From assembly GCF_005845215.1 (NCBI RefSeq), contig NZ_SPHO01000033.1, positions 1 through 43,765 of the forward strand: a stretch of DNA of 43,765 bases, given 5' to 3'. The DNA comes from Clostridium sp. 1001271st1 H5 (GTDB taxonomy: Bacteria; Bacillota; Clostridia; Lachnospirales; Lachnospiraceae). Below, one piece after another: positions 16,258 to 23,932 of the stretch. Below the pieces are notes generated by a model, which saw only the letters and a program-made list of their open reading frames with translations, was not told the DNA's origin and ran no database searches. Made by a program: the position numbers and the translations under genes. Each line of letters opens with the position of its first letter. Position 1 is the stretch's first letter.

Positions 16258-17101
16258 TGTTATCTTCCTTTCTCTTCACTCCATCAATCTCTTCCAGCAG
16301 AGTACGGATATAGGCCAGCCCCTTCTCCGCGGCCTCCAGTTCCGTTGGTTTCGGCAGGCATTCCATACTAATCCATCCATTGTATCTGATTTGACTCAGG
16401 CTCTTAAGGACGGACCGGAAATCAATCCGGCCATGTCCGGGATACCAGCGAGTGTTGTCTGCCAGATGAAAATGCCCCAGCCTGCTCCCGCTCTCCCTAA
16501 TGGCCTCAAACATATCTGCTTCCTCAATATTCATATGGAATGTATCCAGATGCATCTTCACACAGTCCAAATCCAGTGCCTCTAAAAATACGGATGTTTC
16601 TCGGACCGTGTTGAAATAATTATTTTCATAACGGTTTATCACTTCCAGAACCAGAGAACAGTTCTTCTGTTCAATGTAATTTCCCAATTCCAGCATGGAA
16701 TAACGCAGGCGGGTTACAACCTCGCTTTTCTCCCCGCCAGACGGCACATTCCCCCGCAGACTGCCCAGAATCACACAGCAGCCAAAGTGGTCCGCCAGGT
16801 CGAGACATCCCTTAACCCTCTCAATAGCCTGACGGCGTCCAGTCTCATTTTTATCAGCAAGGGAAAGACCGTCCACCCTGGCGGCTAAACCTGTTCCGAT
16901 TGCAGCCACCTTGATTCCTGTGGTTTCATTTTGTCTGAAAAGCGCCTGGGTATCTATTTCCGAGGCGTCCCTGATATGCAGCTCCACCCCATCGTACCCT
17001 AATTTCTTTGCAAGGGAAAAGGATTGGTCCAGTCTGCCGCGGAAAAGCACCGGTTCCTGCATGGCTGCATTTTCCGAAGCACAAAATGCGACTTGTAACA
17101 T
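16244..17101 (-). CDS. IolO-like sugar-acid epimerase (TIM barrel)
   Basis: A 285-residue TIM-barrel protein closely resembling IolO, the 5-dehydro-L-gluconate epimerase of the Thermotoga inositol pathway, as I recall that sequence: AIGTG, DGLSL, EVINRYENNYFNT, DTFHMNIEEADM, HFHLADNTRWYPGHG and SMECLPKP. Likely metal ligands are E in LEVINRY, D in HLDTFH, H in GHFHLAD and the late E in SMECLP. The start at 17101 has GGGAGGA just upstream and lies 13 bases after the creatininase-like stop; an in-frame start at 17170 would overlap that gene by 56 bases. Its neighbour resembles IolN, the preceding enzyme of the same pathway, which strengthens the assignment. Confidence 0.8.
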   Translation of the reverse strand: MLQVAFCASENAAMQEPVLFRGRLDQSFSLAKKLGYDGVELHIRDASEIDTQALFRQNETTGIKVAAIGTGLAARVDGLSLADKNETGRRQAIERVKGCLDLADHFGCCVILGSLRGNVPSGGEKSEVVTRLRYSMLELGNYIEQKNCSLVLEVINRYENNYFNTVRETSVFLEALDLDCVKMHLDTFHMNIEEADMFEAIRESGSRLGHFHLADNTRWYPGHGRIDFRSVLKSLSQIRYNGWISMECLPKPTELEAAEKGLAYIRTLLEEIDGVKRKEDNNGKI

Positions 17102-17114
17102 AGTCTTCCTCCCA

Positions 17115-18233
17115 TCAGTCTGTAAAAATACCGCGCCTCGGTAATTCGTGTACACTCTTCCAGCCTTCACTCAGGGGTTCCTTCAGGCAGTCCTTAATTT
17201 CCTCATAGGGACGGAGTGAAAACTTCTCCGGTGCAGGTACTGTGCCTGCGGGATATTTGGACAGGATATCCTCTACCATCATGGTAAGATATTCACAGAT
17301 AGCTGCAATAGGGCGCTTAGCCTTACGCGGATTACCACGGGATGGAACCCCTACCACGCCTTCCGGTGTACCGAACCGTTCAATCACACGGTGGCCTTCT
17401 GCCTCGCTCCACTTATTTGGCCGGTGAAAACTGTCAACAGAACCGTCATAGTAGCCGTCGTCCAAAAATCCCATGCTCTTTGCCTGTGCATCCTGCACAT
17501 AACTCATATCCACCATATCCTTGAACATTAGAAGGGCGACTGATGTCTCCGACTCATCCGCATGCACAAATGGCGTTGTCACAAAATCAGGACGTTTGTC
17601 CCCAATTGGATAAAAGAATTCCCGCACTGCACGGTGCCATTCCACTACCGTCACAAAGGCCGGCAGCTGATAGCGTTTGAAGAATTCCTGGACAGCTGCT
17701 TCCAGCATCCAGTCCATTCCATGGTTGTTGACAAATATAATTTTGCGGAAGCCGTCATCCCAAAGCCCCAGCATCACGTCAATCAGTGTTTCTTCCACCA
17801 CGGTCTGACTGGCCACAATGGTTCCGGGCATTCCCAGATGGTGATACGGATGTCCGCCATAGTTAAGAGGCGGCAGGGCCAGGGCCACTTCATGTCCCAG
17901 CTTGGCCGTATAACGCCGCACGCCTTCGCATATGCCGCTGCACATGAATGTGTCCAGGCCGGAATTATTGTGCATTCCATGGTTTTCCGTACACCCTAAG
18001 GGTACCAGCACAATATCATTTTTGCGGCGCTTTTCAATTACCTTTGCCCTTGGTGTGGTCTGTATATAACACCCTGCCTTGCCAATTTCCGGTTCGCTGG
18101 GAATCTCATATTTCTGAAGGATTTCGTCAATCTCCTCCTCACTCGCATCCCAAATACGCTTTTTCATTCTTCCTACAGCCGAATCCTCAAAAAAAATGTT
18201 AGGATACTCTGTTGTCAGGTACTTATCATACAT
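17115..18233 (-). CDS. Creatininase-superfamily hydrolase, IolN-like
   Basis: A 372-residue protein with the creatininase core and an N-terminal extension of about 70 residues. Metal-site motifs are clear: E83, H85 and D94 in PLGCTENHGMHNNSGLD, H171 in VNNHGMD, and the HADESETS segment (224-231). The superfamily includes creatinine and formamide hydrolases and, as I recall, IolN, which opens the ring of a diketo-inositol (3-dehydro-scyllo-inosose) in Thermotoga. True creatininases are shorter, and the IolO-like gene immediately downstream argues for carbon-ring hydrolysis. It is the first gene of the ten-gene operon, divergent from the PucR-type regulator. The reaction is inferred. Confidence 0.8.
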   Translation of the reverse strand: MYDKYLTTEYPNIFFEDSAVGRMKKRIWDASEEEIDEILQKYEIPSEPEIGKAGCYIQTTPRAKVIEKRRKNDIVLVPLGCTENHGMHNNSGLDTFMCSGICEGVRRYTAKLGHEVALALPPLNYGGHPYHHLGMPGTIVASQTVVEETLIDVMLGLWDDGFRKIIFVNNHGMDWMLEAAVQEFFKRYQLPAFVTVVEWHRAVREFFYPIGDKRPDFVTTPFVHADESETSVALLMFKDMVDMSYVQDAQAKSMGFLDDGYYDGSVDSFHRPNKWSEAEGHRVIERFGTPEGVVGVPSRGNPRKAKRPIAAICEYLTMMVEDILSKYPAGTVPAPEKFSLRPYEEIKDCLKEPLSEGWKSVHELPRRGIFTD

Positions 18234-18295
18234 TATTGCAGTCTCCCTTCCTCATTGTATGTTCTGCTCTTTGCAGGTTCTGTATTTGTATCTCA

Positions 18296-18325
18296 ACTAT
18301 AGCACCGGGGTACTGTAATCCACAA
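18296..18325 (-). promoter_or_regulatory. Possible promoter of the ten-gene catabolic operon
   Basis: On the minus strand TTGTGG (18320-18325) and TATAGT (18296-18301) are 18 bases apart, about 65 bases before the first start codon. The -10 box is good and the -35 weak, consistent with an activator-dependent promoter. Confidence 0.45.
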
Positions 18326-18419
18326 TGTACGATGGTCAAAAGCGCCTGCCTTGTTTTTGGAAAATTGCCCAATTTTTCAAAAAAATCCCCCCTCCTTTTT
18401 ATAATCCATTACTCAATTC

Positions 18420-18452
18420 TTGGTTGCAAGACCAATTTTTTTCTCCTATAAT
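18420..18452 (+). promoter_or_regulatory. Promoter of the PucR-type gene with inverted repeat
   Basis: A perfect -10 box TATAAT (18447-18452) lies 17 bases after TTGCAA (18424-18429). The inverted repeat TTGGT-N6-ACCAA (18420-18435) covers the -35 box and is a candidate operator for the regulator itself. The 278-base intergenic region also carries the opposing promoter. Confidence 0.6.
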
Positions 18453-18511
18453 ATAGATATTGTTCCACACGGCACACATGATACAATGTAAGTAAAAAGG
18501 AGTCCCCATTT

Positions 18512-20062
18512 ATGGATGTCACACTGAATATGATACTGGATTATATTGCAAAAGAAGAGGTAATCACCCTGGACCACATCCATACCCATGTGGGATTCTC
18601 TGATATCCGGGTGTATTATCCCGGTATACATGCCAATCCCTCCTATCTGTACTACCATGAGTCTCCTGCCTTCCAGCCGCCGGACGCATTCGAGGCCTGC
18701 TGCTTTGTCCATCCCATCAGGGAAACCCAGGAAGCCTCGGCTCATCATCACAAATGTATTCTGTGTCTGTGCGAGGGCGGAAAATTACTGGAATTGCTGC
18801 AGGATTGTTTTCTGACCTACCGCAGCTGGTATGTGGATATGAACCGGAAAATCTTAGAAGGAGGAAGCCTCCAGGAACTGATTGACATCAGCCAGAAAAT
18901 CATTACCAATCCCATTGTTATAGACGACGCTGGATTCCGGATTCTGGCCTTTAACCAGGAACGCATGTCCCAATTGGACGATTATGAATCCACCTTCCAG
19001 GTAACCCACCGTTACCACTCAGCTTCCTATGTGGCCTCCATTACTTCCAATCCTATATTTCTGCGGAACCTGAAAAACAGGCACAAACCCTTTATCCACC
19101 ACTATGACTTTCTGCCGCATCCAAGTATTTATGCGCCCATATTCTTTCAGGAAAAACTGATTGGCTTTCTCACCATCATCGGCCACTACATGGACCTGAC
19201 TCAGGGTATGCTGGATTTCGCAGGTATTTTAGTGGAACTTCTGTCACGGGCAATGGGGTATTCAGGCGTGACTCCTTACCGCAACAGCCCAGAAGATAAC
19301 ATTCTCCTGCGCCTTATTAAGGGAGAGGGATATGATGCCCAGATTGATGCTGTCTTTCTGGAAAAGGCAGGCGTCACTCCGGACAATCTCTACTATATTG
19401 CACTCCTGCGTTTTGTACCTCATCTGGATGTCCTCATAAGCATCCAGCAAAGGCTTATCCAGGCTTTGGAACATCTTCTGAAAAGTAAGGTCCTGGCAGA
19501 TAATGACACCATTCTGATACTGGTACAGGATAAGCGGGTTCCCTATGCCCAGTTTTCCGGTATAATAGACGAATTCAGCAGAGCAAATGGATTTGTAGTG
19601 GGATTGAGCCTTCCCTTCCGCGGAGTGGAAAACGCTTCCTACTTTTACCGCCAGGCTGCCTGCTGCCTGACATGGTGCCAGTCAAAAGACTTTCCCGGGA
19701 CACGATGCTTCTTCTACGGCCGCTTTGTGCTCTATGATGTCCTGTCCCATTTCGGTACGTCTGCTGAACTGGCTGCCATCAAACACCCTGCCCTGGCTAT
19801 ACTGGAATCCCATGACCAGAATAAAGTAGGTGAATTAAAAAAGACAATGGAGGTTTTTCTTGACTGCGGCAACGATGTGCTGAAGGCGGCCCGTCAGCTA
19901 AACATACATAAAAACTCCCTGTACTACCGCCTGGCCAAAATTTCAGAAATGACAGGAATTGATTTTGACAACAGCGCTGTCTGTTCCCACTTATGCCTCT
20001 CCCTATCCATTGAAAGGATGCAGGAAATTTCCACGTCATCCACTGTGTTGGAGATTACATAA
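18512..20062 (+). CDS. PucR/CdaR-family transcriptional regulator
   Basis: A 516-residue regulator with the family's C-terminal HTH_30 motif: DVLKAARQLNIHKNSLYYRLAKI, followed by a typical tail. The N-terminus resembles the ligand-binding part of PucR-type proteins and includes a His/Cys-rich patch (HHHKCILCLCEGG, about residues 74-86) that could bind metal. The middle part (TNPIVIDDAGFRILAF) is the PAS/GAF-like region seen in Clostridia homologues. Relatives sense purine breakdown products (PucR) or sugar diacids (CdaR). It is divergent from the catabolic operon and is its most likely activator. The start has AAAGGAG nine bases upstream. The effector is unknown. Confidence 0.85.
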   Translation: MDVTLNMILDYIAKEEVITLDHIHTHVGFSDIRVYYPGIHANPSYLYYHESPAFQPPDAFEACCFVHPIRETQEASAHHHKCILCLCEGGKLLELLQDCFLTYRSWYVDMNRKILEGGSLQELIDISQKIITNPIVIDDAGFRILAFNQERMSQLDDYESTFQVTHRYHSASYVASITSNPIFLRNLKNRHKPFIHHYDFLPHPSIYAPIFFQEKLIGFLTIIGHYMDLTQGMLDFAGILVELLSRAMGYSGVTPYRNSPEDNILLRLIKGEGYDAQIDAVFLEKAGVTPDNLYYIALLRFVPHLDVLISIQQRLIQALEHLLKSKVLADNDTILILVQDKRVPYAQFSGIIDEFSRANGFVVGLSLPFRGVENASYFYRQAACCLTWCQSKDFPGTRCFFYGRFVLYDVLSHFGTSAELAAIKHPALAILESHDQNKVGELKKTMEVFLDCGNDVLKAARQLNIHKNSLYYRLAKISEMTGIDFDNSAVCSHLCLSLSIERMQEISTSSTVLEIT

Positions 20063-20090
20063 AATGATTTCAATAAAGCAGGCCATTACT

Positions 20091-20132
20091 AAAAAATCCC
20101 TTGAGAGCCCGGTAAGCTCCCAAGGGATTTCG
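20091..20132. terminator. Bidirectional terminator between convergent genes
   Basis: AAATCCCTTG and CAAGGGATTT form the main stem, extended by an inner GAGC/GCTC pair. T-rich tails lie on both sides (TTCGTTTTAT on plus, six Ts on minus). It serves both the PucR-type gene and the convergent lipoprotein gene. Confidence 0.8.
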
Positions 20133-20140
20133 TTTTATAT

Positions 20141-21736
20141 TCAGTTCTCTCCTGCAATCTCCGTCACATAAGGCTGATTCCAGTAAAACGCCGCACCATG
20201 GAATTTCAGCGTTACCTCTGTGTCGCCTTCATCGTAAAAGACCCGGAAACCGCTGAGGTTTCCCTTCTCATCAAAGTCATACCTCTCATTTTCCCATCCG
20301 CTCCACCTTAATTTTCTCTGGCAAATCAGGCCCCTCAGCGCCAGGTCCTTATCCTCATCCACCGCCTTCACATCGATGTAAACTGCCAGTCTCTCTGTCG
20401 TCTTAAGATTCCCCTTCACATCCTCTGTCTCTTGTATCTGGGGCTCCTTCATCCTGGTAATGCCAAGGATTCGCACAGAACCGTCTTCCCACGGAATATC
20501 CAGGTTCAATTCTTCATAATCCTCCGGTATAGGCAGCGTGACAGGCTGGGATTCCACTCTGTTTAAAAACGTGACTCCGGGTATATGAATCTGAAAAGGC
20601 CCATTCTGCTCCTCCTTGGGTACGCCGAACAGGCATCTGATACGCCGTCCATATTGTTTTATATCGGACAGCCGGTAATGTCCCAGATTATCCCAATAGG
20701 GATTGGCCGTCAGCTCCCTGATTGAATATTGTTTCCCGTTGCCGGATATGGTGGGCATATCAATCTCCTGACGCATGGGATTGTAGCCAATGATGACAGA
20801 CCGCTCACGGTCCTCGTTGTACACATACCAGGATATCAGGATTCCCTCATCTACCCGCTCACCCATGCTGATAATGGAAGTACCGTCATGGGTGTCCAGA
20901 CTCCCCTGTTCCTGTTGCGCTAATTCTTCCAAAGTCCCATATTCAGGCACACGCTTCAGGCCAAATTCCAGCGGTTTTTCAAAATCAAGAACCTGCAGCG
21001 CGTAACCGGACAAATTATCTCCTGATTCAGGAGCAGATGGCAGCTCAAACCTTGCTTCGATGATATAACGCCGGCGGCCATATGCCTCAATGTAAGCAGG
21101 ATAACTATAATACCCTGACTCCAGGGGCTTAATTCCAGCTTCCGGAATACCGGGACCTGTAAGGAACAGCCCTTGCCCTGATTTCCATAACTCATCCTGG
21201 TATTTCTCAGAAACAACCATACTTCCGTCACTTAATGTATGATACAGACCATCCGCAGGAGGCTCCCCGCCTGCCGGGATTTTCTGTAGTTCCGAATCAT
21301 CATCCAGAACCATGCTTACAAGCAGTTCCTGCTTTTGATGGAGGGCGGATGTCAGGGATATTGTCTTTTCTTTTTGGGGCATTTTTGATACAATCACAGT
21401 ATCCAGTTCGTAAATCGGATATTCCGATTGGATAATTCCGTATTTTCCGGCAAACTGATACGGCAGAGCGGAAACCAGGCCTTCTTCTGCTTCCGGCTCC
21501 CGTACCGCCTCCTGTACCGGCTCCGTTCCACTCCCCGGTCCATGCCCCTTCTCTGTCCCATGCTTATTCTCTGAACCACGCTCGCGCTCCGGCTCATGGG
21601 TCAGCTCCGTGCTGATACCTGGCTCCGGTGAAGCCTCCGGCGTTCCACCGGCTGGTTTTCCGCTTGTCCGGCAGCCGGACAGCAAAACACACAGCAGGCC
21701 TGCTGTCATAAAAACAGCTGCAGTATTTTTCTTCAT
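20141..21736 (-). CDS. Lipoprotein of unknown function
   Basis: A 531-residue secreted lipoprotein. The signal peptide ends in LLSGC, then a charged Glu/Gly/Pro-rich linker of about 70 residues precedes a folded part that starts near YQFAGKYGII. The start at 21736 has AGGAGG seven bases upstream; an in-frame ATG 36 bases earlier lacks one. The C-terminal part contains PWEDGSVRILGITRMKEPQ, which recurs in the broken copy at 6404-6715, so the gene belongs to a duplicating family in this genome. I do not recognise a named domain or catalytic motif. It is a single-gene unit ended by the bidirectional terminator at 20091-20132. Confidence 0.8.
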   Translation of the reverse strand: MKKNTAAVFMTAGLLCVLLSGCRTSGKPAGGTPEASPEPGISTELTHEPERERGSENKHGTEKGHGPGSGTEPVQEAVREPEAEEGLVSALPYQFAGKYGIIQSEYPIYELDTVIVSKMPQKEKTISLTSALHQKQELLVSMVLDDDSELQKIPAGGEPPADGLYHTLSDGSMVVSEKYQDELWKSGQGLFLTGPGIPEAGIKPLESGYYSYPAYIEAYGRRRYIIEARFELPSAPESGDNLSGYALQVLDFEKPLEFGLKRVPEYGTLEELAQQEQGSLDTHDGTSIISMGERVDEGILISWYVYNEDRERSVIIGYNPMRQEIDMPTISGNGKQYSIRELTANPYWDNLGHYRLSDIKQYGRRIRCLFGVPKEEQNGPFQIHIPGVTFLNRVESQPVTLPIPEDYEELNLDIPWEDGSVRILGITRMKEPQIQETEDVKGNLKTTERLAVYIDVKAVDEDKDLALRGLICQRKLRWSGWENERYDFDEKGNLSGFRVFYDEGDTEVTLKFHGAAFYWNQPYVTEIAGEN

Positions 21737-21894
21737 GGCAGTCCTCCTCTCTCCAACATAATCCACATACATTTACCTATTTTTATCTTTGCAGAACATC
21801 TGCCTGCATTCCCATGTTATTCCTCTGTTTCAGCCTTTATATCCGGACCACCGTGTCATAGGGCGGCCGGAACAATATGATACCAATGTATTTA

Positions 21895-21915
21895 TTATAC
21901 CGGAATACGGTATAA
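21895..21915 (-). promoter_or_regulatory. Inverted repeat overlapping a -10-like box
   Basis: TTATACCG-GAATA-CGGTATAA is an 8-bp inverted repeat. Read on the minus strand it ends in GGTATAATAAATAC, containing a consensus TATAAT about 155 bases before the lipoprotein gene. No good -35 box is visible. It may be an operator-promoter for the lipoprotein; nothing else is seen in 21737-21988. Confidence 0.4.
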
Positions 21916-21988
21916 AAGAAAAGGCGCAAAGTATACTACTTCACACCTTTCCGTTCTAAATTTCATCTTCAGCAAATCCCGGCATTGC

Positions 21989-23641
21989 TTACTGCACCCA
22001 GGCCCCGCTCTCATCCACCCGCGACCCGTCCGGTGTTGTGGTGTTGGTCAGCATAGCACCGTCCGCACCCAGATAAAACCACTGTCCGTTTTCTTCAACC
22101 TTCTCCCACTGGTTCTTGGCCATGGCTCCATTGGAGCGCAGGAAATACCATTTTCCATCTACCTGACGCCAGCCCTTGGCCATATATGTGTTGGAATCAA
22201 TCCAGTAAGAAACACCGTCTGCCGTAATCCATTCATTAGCAGCCTTGGCCCCATTGTCCTTTACATAGTACCATCCGCTGCTGTCCTGGACCCATCCCCT
22301 GGCTGAGGTTGTTCCCGGACCGGCATTTCCTGTACCGGAAGAACCGCCCGGCGTACCTGTGCCGTTTGAACTGCTTGTGTTATCTGCATTTCCTGCACTT
22401 CCCCCGCTTAAAGCACCTGCCTTCACCAGTTCATATCCGTAATCGAACAAGGCCTTGGTATCCGTATAATGGGTTGACTTGCTCTTCATGATAACGGCAA
22501 TCAGTCTGACCCCGTCCTTCTCCACTGCGGTCACCAGGGTATTTCCCGCTTTGGATGTATAACCGGTCTTTCCTCCAATGACCCCCGGATAATATCTGGC
22601 ATCGTTGGGATTCAGCATCTTGTGGCCCATTGTCACGGTCAGGCCGGAAGGATTCTTTATGGTAGCAGGCAGTGCGTATGTACGTGTGGACGCCACTGTC
22701 TTTACCACATCATTCTGGAATGCCGCCCTTGCAATCAGCGCCATATCATGGGGCGTGGTGTAATGATTGGAATCATTGAGACCATGTGGATTGGTAAAAT
22801 GTGTATTGGTGCATCCTAAGGCCGCTGCCTTGGCGTTCATCATGTCCGCAAACTTAGCATTGCTGCCGGCCACATGCTCCGCAAGGGCATTTCCCACCTC
22901 ATTGGCTGATTTGAGGAGCAGGGCGTAAAGACACTGCCGTACAGTCATCACATCTCCTGCCGTCATATTGATGGACACGGCACCCGATTCCAGGTTGGTG
23001 GTGGCTGTTGCTGAAAATGTGACCTTGTCATCCAGATTACAGTTCTCCGCCACCAGCAGTGCTGTCATCAGCTTGGTGATACTGGCGGGATAGAACTGCT
23101 TGTCTCCATTCTTGTAATACAGGACGGTTCCCGTGGCAGCATCCATTAGTACAGCTCCCTCTGATGCTATCTCCGGCTTCTGCACGGAAGCAGCCGCTGT
23201 CTGGTCAAAGGTTCCGGCAGCAGAGCCTGCTGTCTCTCCTCCCGGCGATACTGCTCCCCCGCTGTTTCCGCCGGCTGTCTGTCCTGCCGGCGGATTACCG
23301 GATGGGGACGGACTGCCGGATGGGGATGGGCTGCCGGATGGGGATGGGCTGCCGGTTGAAGACGGACTCCCGGTTGAAGACGGACTCCCGGAAGTAGACG
23401 GACTCCCGGAAGTAGACGGTCCGTCTGATGAAATGACCGCCCCACCACTGCCGGATTCCGGGCCTGGCCCATGGGACGATACAGTCCCCTGGCCGGAGGT
23501 CTGGTCCCCTGACTGGAAGGAAGATACCTGGCTTTCCTCCAAAGGCGTGATGGTTGCTGGATTAGCTGACGCTGCCGTACTCATAAGCAGGGTACAGCTG
23601 GTACATATACATAAAAATGATTTCCATTTCCTAAGTCTCAT
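21989..23641 (-). CDS. D-alanyl-D-alanine carboxypeptidase with wall-binding repeats
   Basis: A 550-residue secreted low-molecular-weight penicillin-binding protein (peptidase S11, DacF-like) that trims stem peptides of peptidoglycan. It has a signal peptide (to about residue 26), a Ser/Pro/Gly linker with seven hexapeptide repeats (about 75-116), and a catalytic domain with S187-ITK, S245-AN and K358-TG. The C-terminus has about four aromatic/Gly repeats of the choline-binding type (GWYYVKDNG, GKWYFLRSNG, GQWFYLGADG) that should hold it on the wall. The start at 23641 has GGGAGA upstream; an earlier in-frame Met at 23725 lacks one and would bury the signal peptide. It appears monocistronic. 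Confidence 0.9.
   Translation of the reverse strand: MRLRKWKSFLCICTSCTLLMSTAASANPATITPLEESQVSSFQSGDQTSGQGTVSSHGPGPESGSGGAVISSDGPSTSGSPSTSGSPSSTGSPSSTGSPSPSGSPSPSGSPSPSGNPPAGQTAGGNSGGAVSPGGETAGSAAGTFDQTAAASVQKPEIASEGAVLMDAATGTVLYYKNGDKQFYPASITKLMTALLVAENCNLDDKVTFSATATTNLESGAVSINMTAGDVMTVRQCLYALLLKSANEVGNALAEHVAGSNAKFADMMNAKAAALGCTNTHFTNPHGLNDSNHYTTPHDMALIARAAFQNDVVKTVASTRTYALPATIKNPSGLTVTMGHKMLNPNDARYYPGVIGGKTGYTSKAGNTLVTAVEKDGVRLIAVIMKSKSTHYTDTKALFDYGYELVKAGALSGGSAGNADNTSSSNGTGTPGGSSGTGNAGPGTTSARGWVQDSSGWYYVKDNGAKAANEWITADGVSYWIDSNTYMAKGWRQVDGKWYFLRSNGAMAKNQWEKVEENGQWFYLGADGAMLTNTTTPDGSRVDESGAWVQ
23294..23422. repeat. 18-bp tandem repeats encoding a GSPSxS linker
   Basis: About seven 18-bp units encode the hexapeptide series PSTSGS, PSTSGS, PSSTGS, PSSTGS, PSPSGS, PSPSGS, PSPSGN in the carboxypeptidase. 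Variants come in neighbouring duplicates, showing recent unit duplication. Changes in copy number keep the frame and only alter linker length. Confidence 0.85.
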
Positions 23642-23857
23642 AATATCTCTCCCATATTGCAGGCACTCATTTTTTGTGAACAAAACTAGAGATATTATAT
23701 CATACTTCCAGGTTACAAAAAACATCTATTTCTGACGATAAACTTACGATAAATATATTTTTTCTTTAATTGCGCAGACAAGTATTTTTTCTTACCATCC
23801 CCCTTCCTCTATACTGCTATACCATTTGCTGCCGTTCCTTATGCTGTCTTTCCATAT

Positions 23858-23872
23858 CCCCCCCCCCCCCCC
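23858..23872. repeat. Homopolymer run of about 15 C (G on the minus strand)
   Basis: An uninterrupted run of about 15 C lies in the 291-base gap between the carboxypeptidase start (23641) and the Nudix stop (23933). Runs of this length slip readily in replication and in sequencing. It lies about 220 bases before the carboxypeptidase start codon; nothing else notable is seen in the gap. Confidence 0.8.
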
Positions 23873-23932
23873 AGGCCAGAATGCATTCCGGAAATGCCCC
23901 AAAGCATTCCATCAACACCCCCTGGTTCACTG

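Noticed and set aside
17115..18233. True creatinine amidohydrolase
   Set aside because: The protein is longer than creatininases and sits with IolO-, IolC- and IolJ-like genes; no creatine or sarcosine enzymes are nearby.
23294..23422. CRISPR-like or minisatellite non-coding repeat
   Set aside because: The 18-bp units are in frame within the carboxypeptidase gene and encode a regular hexapeptide linker.
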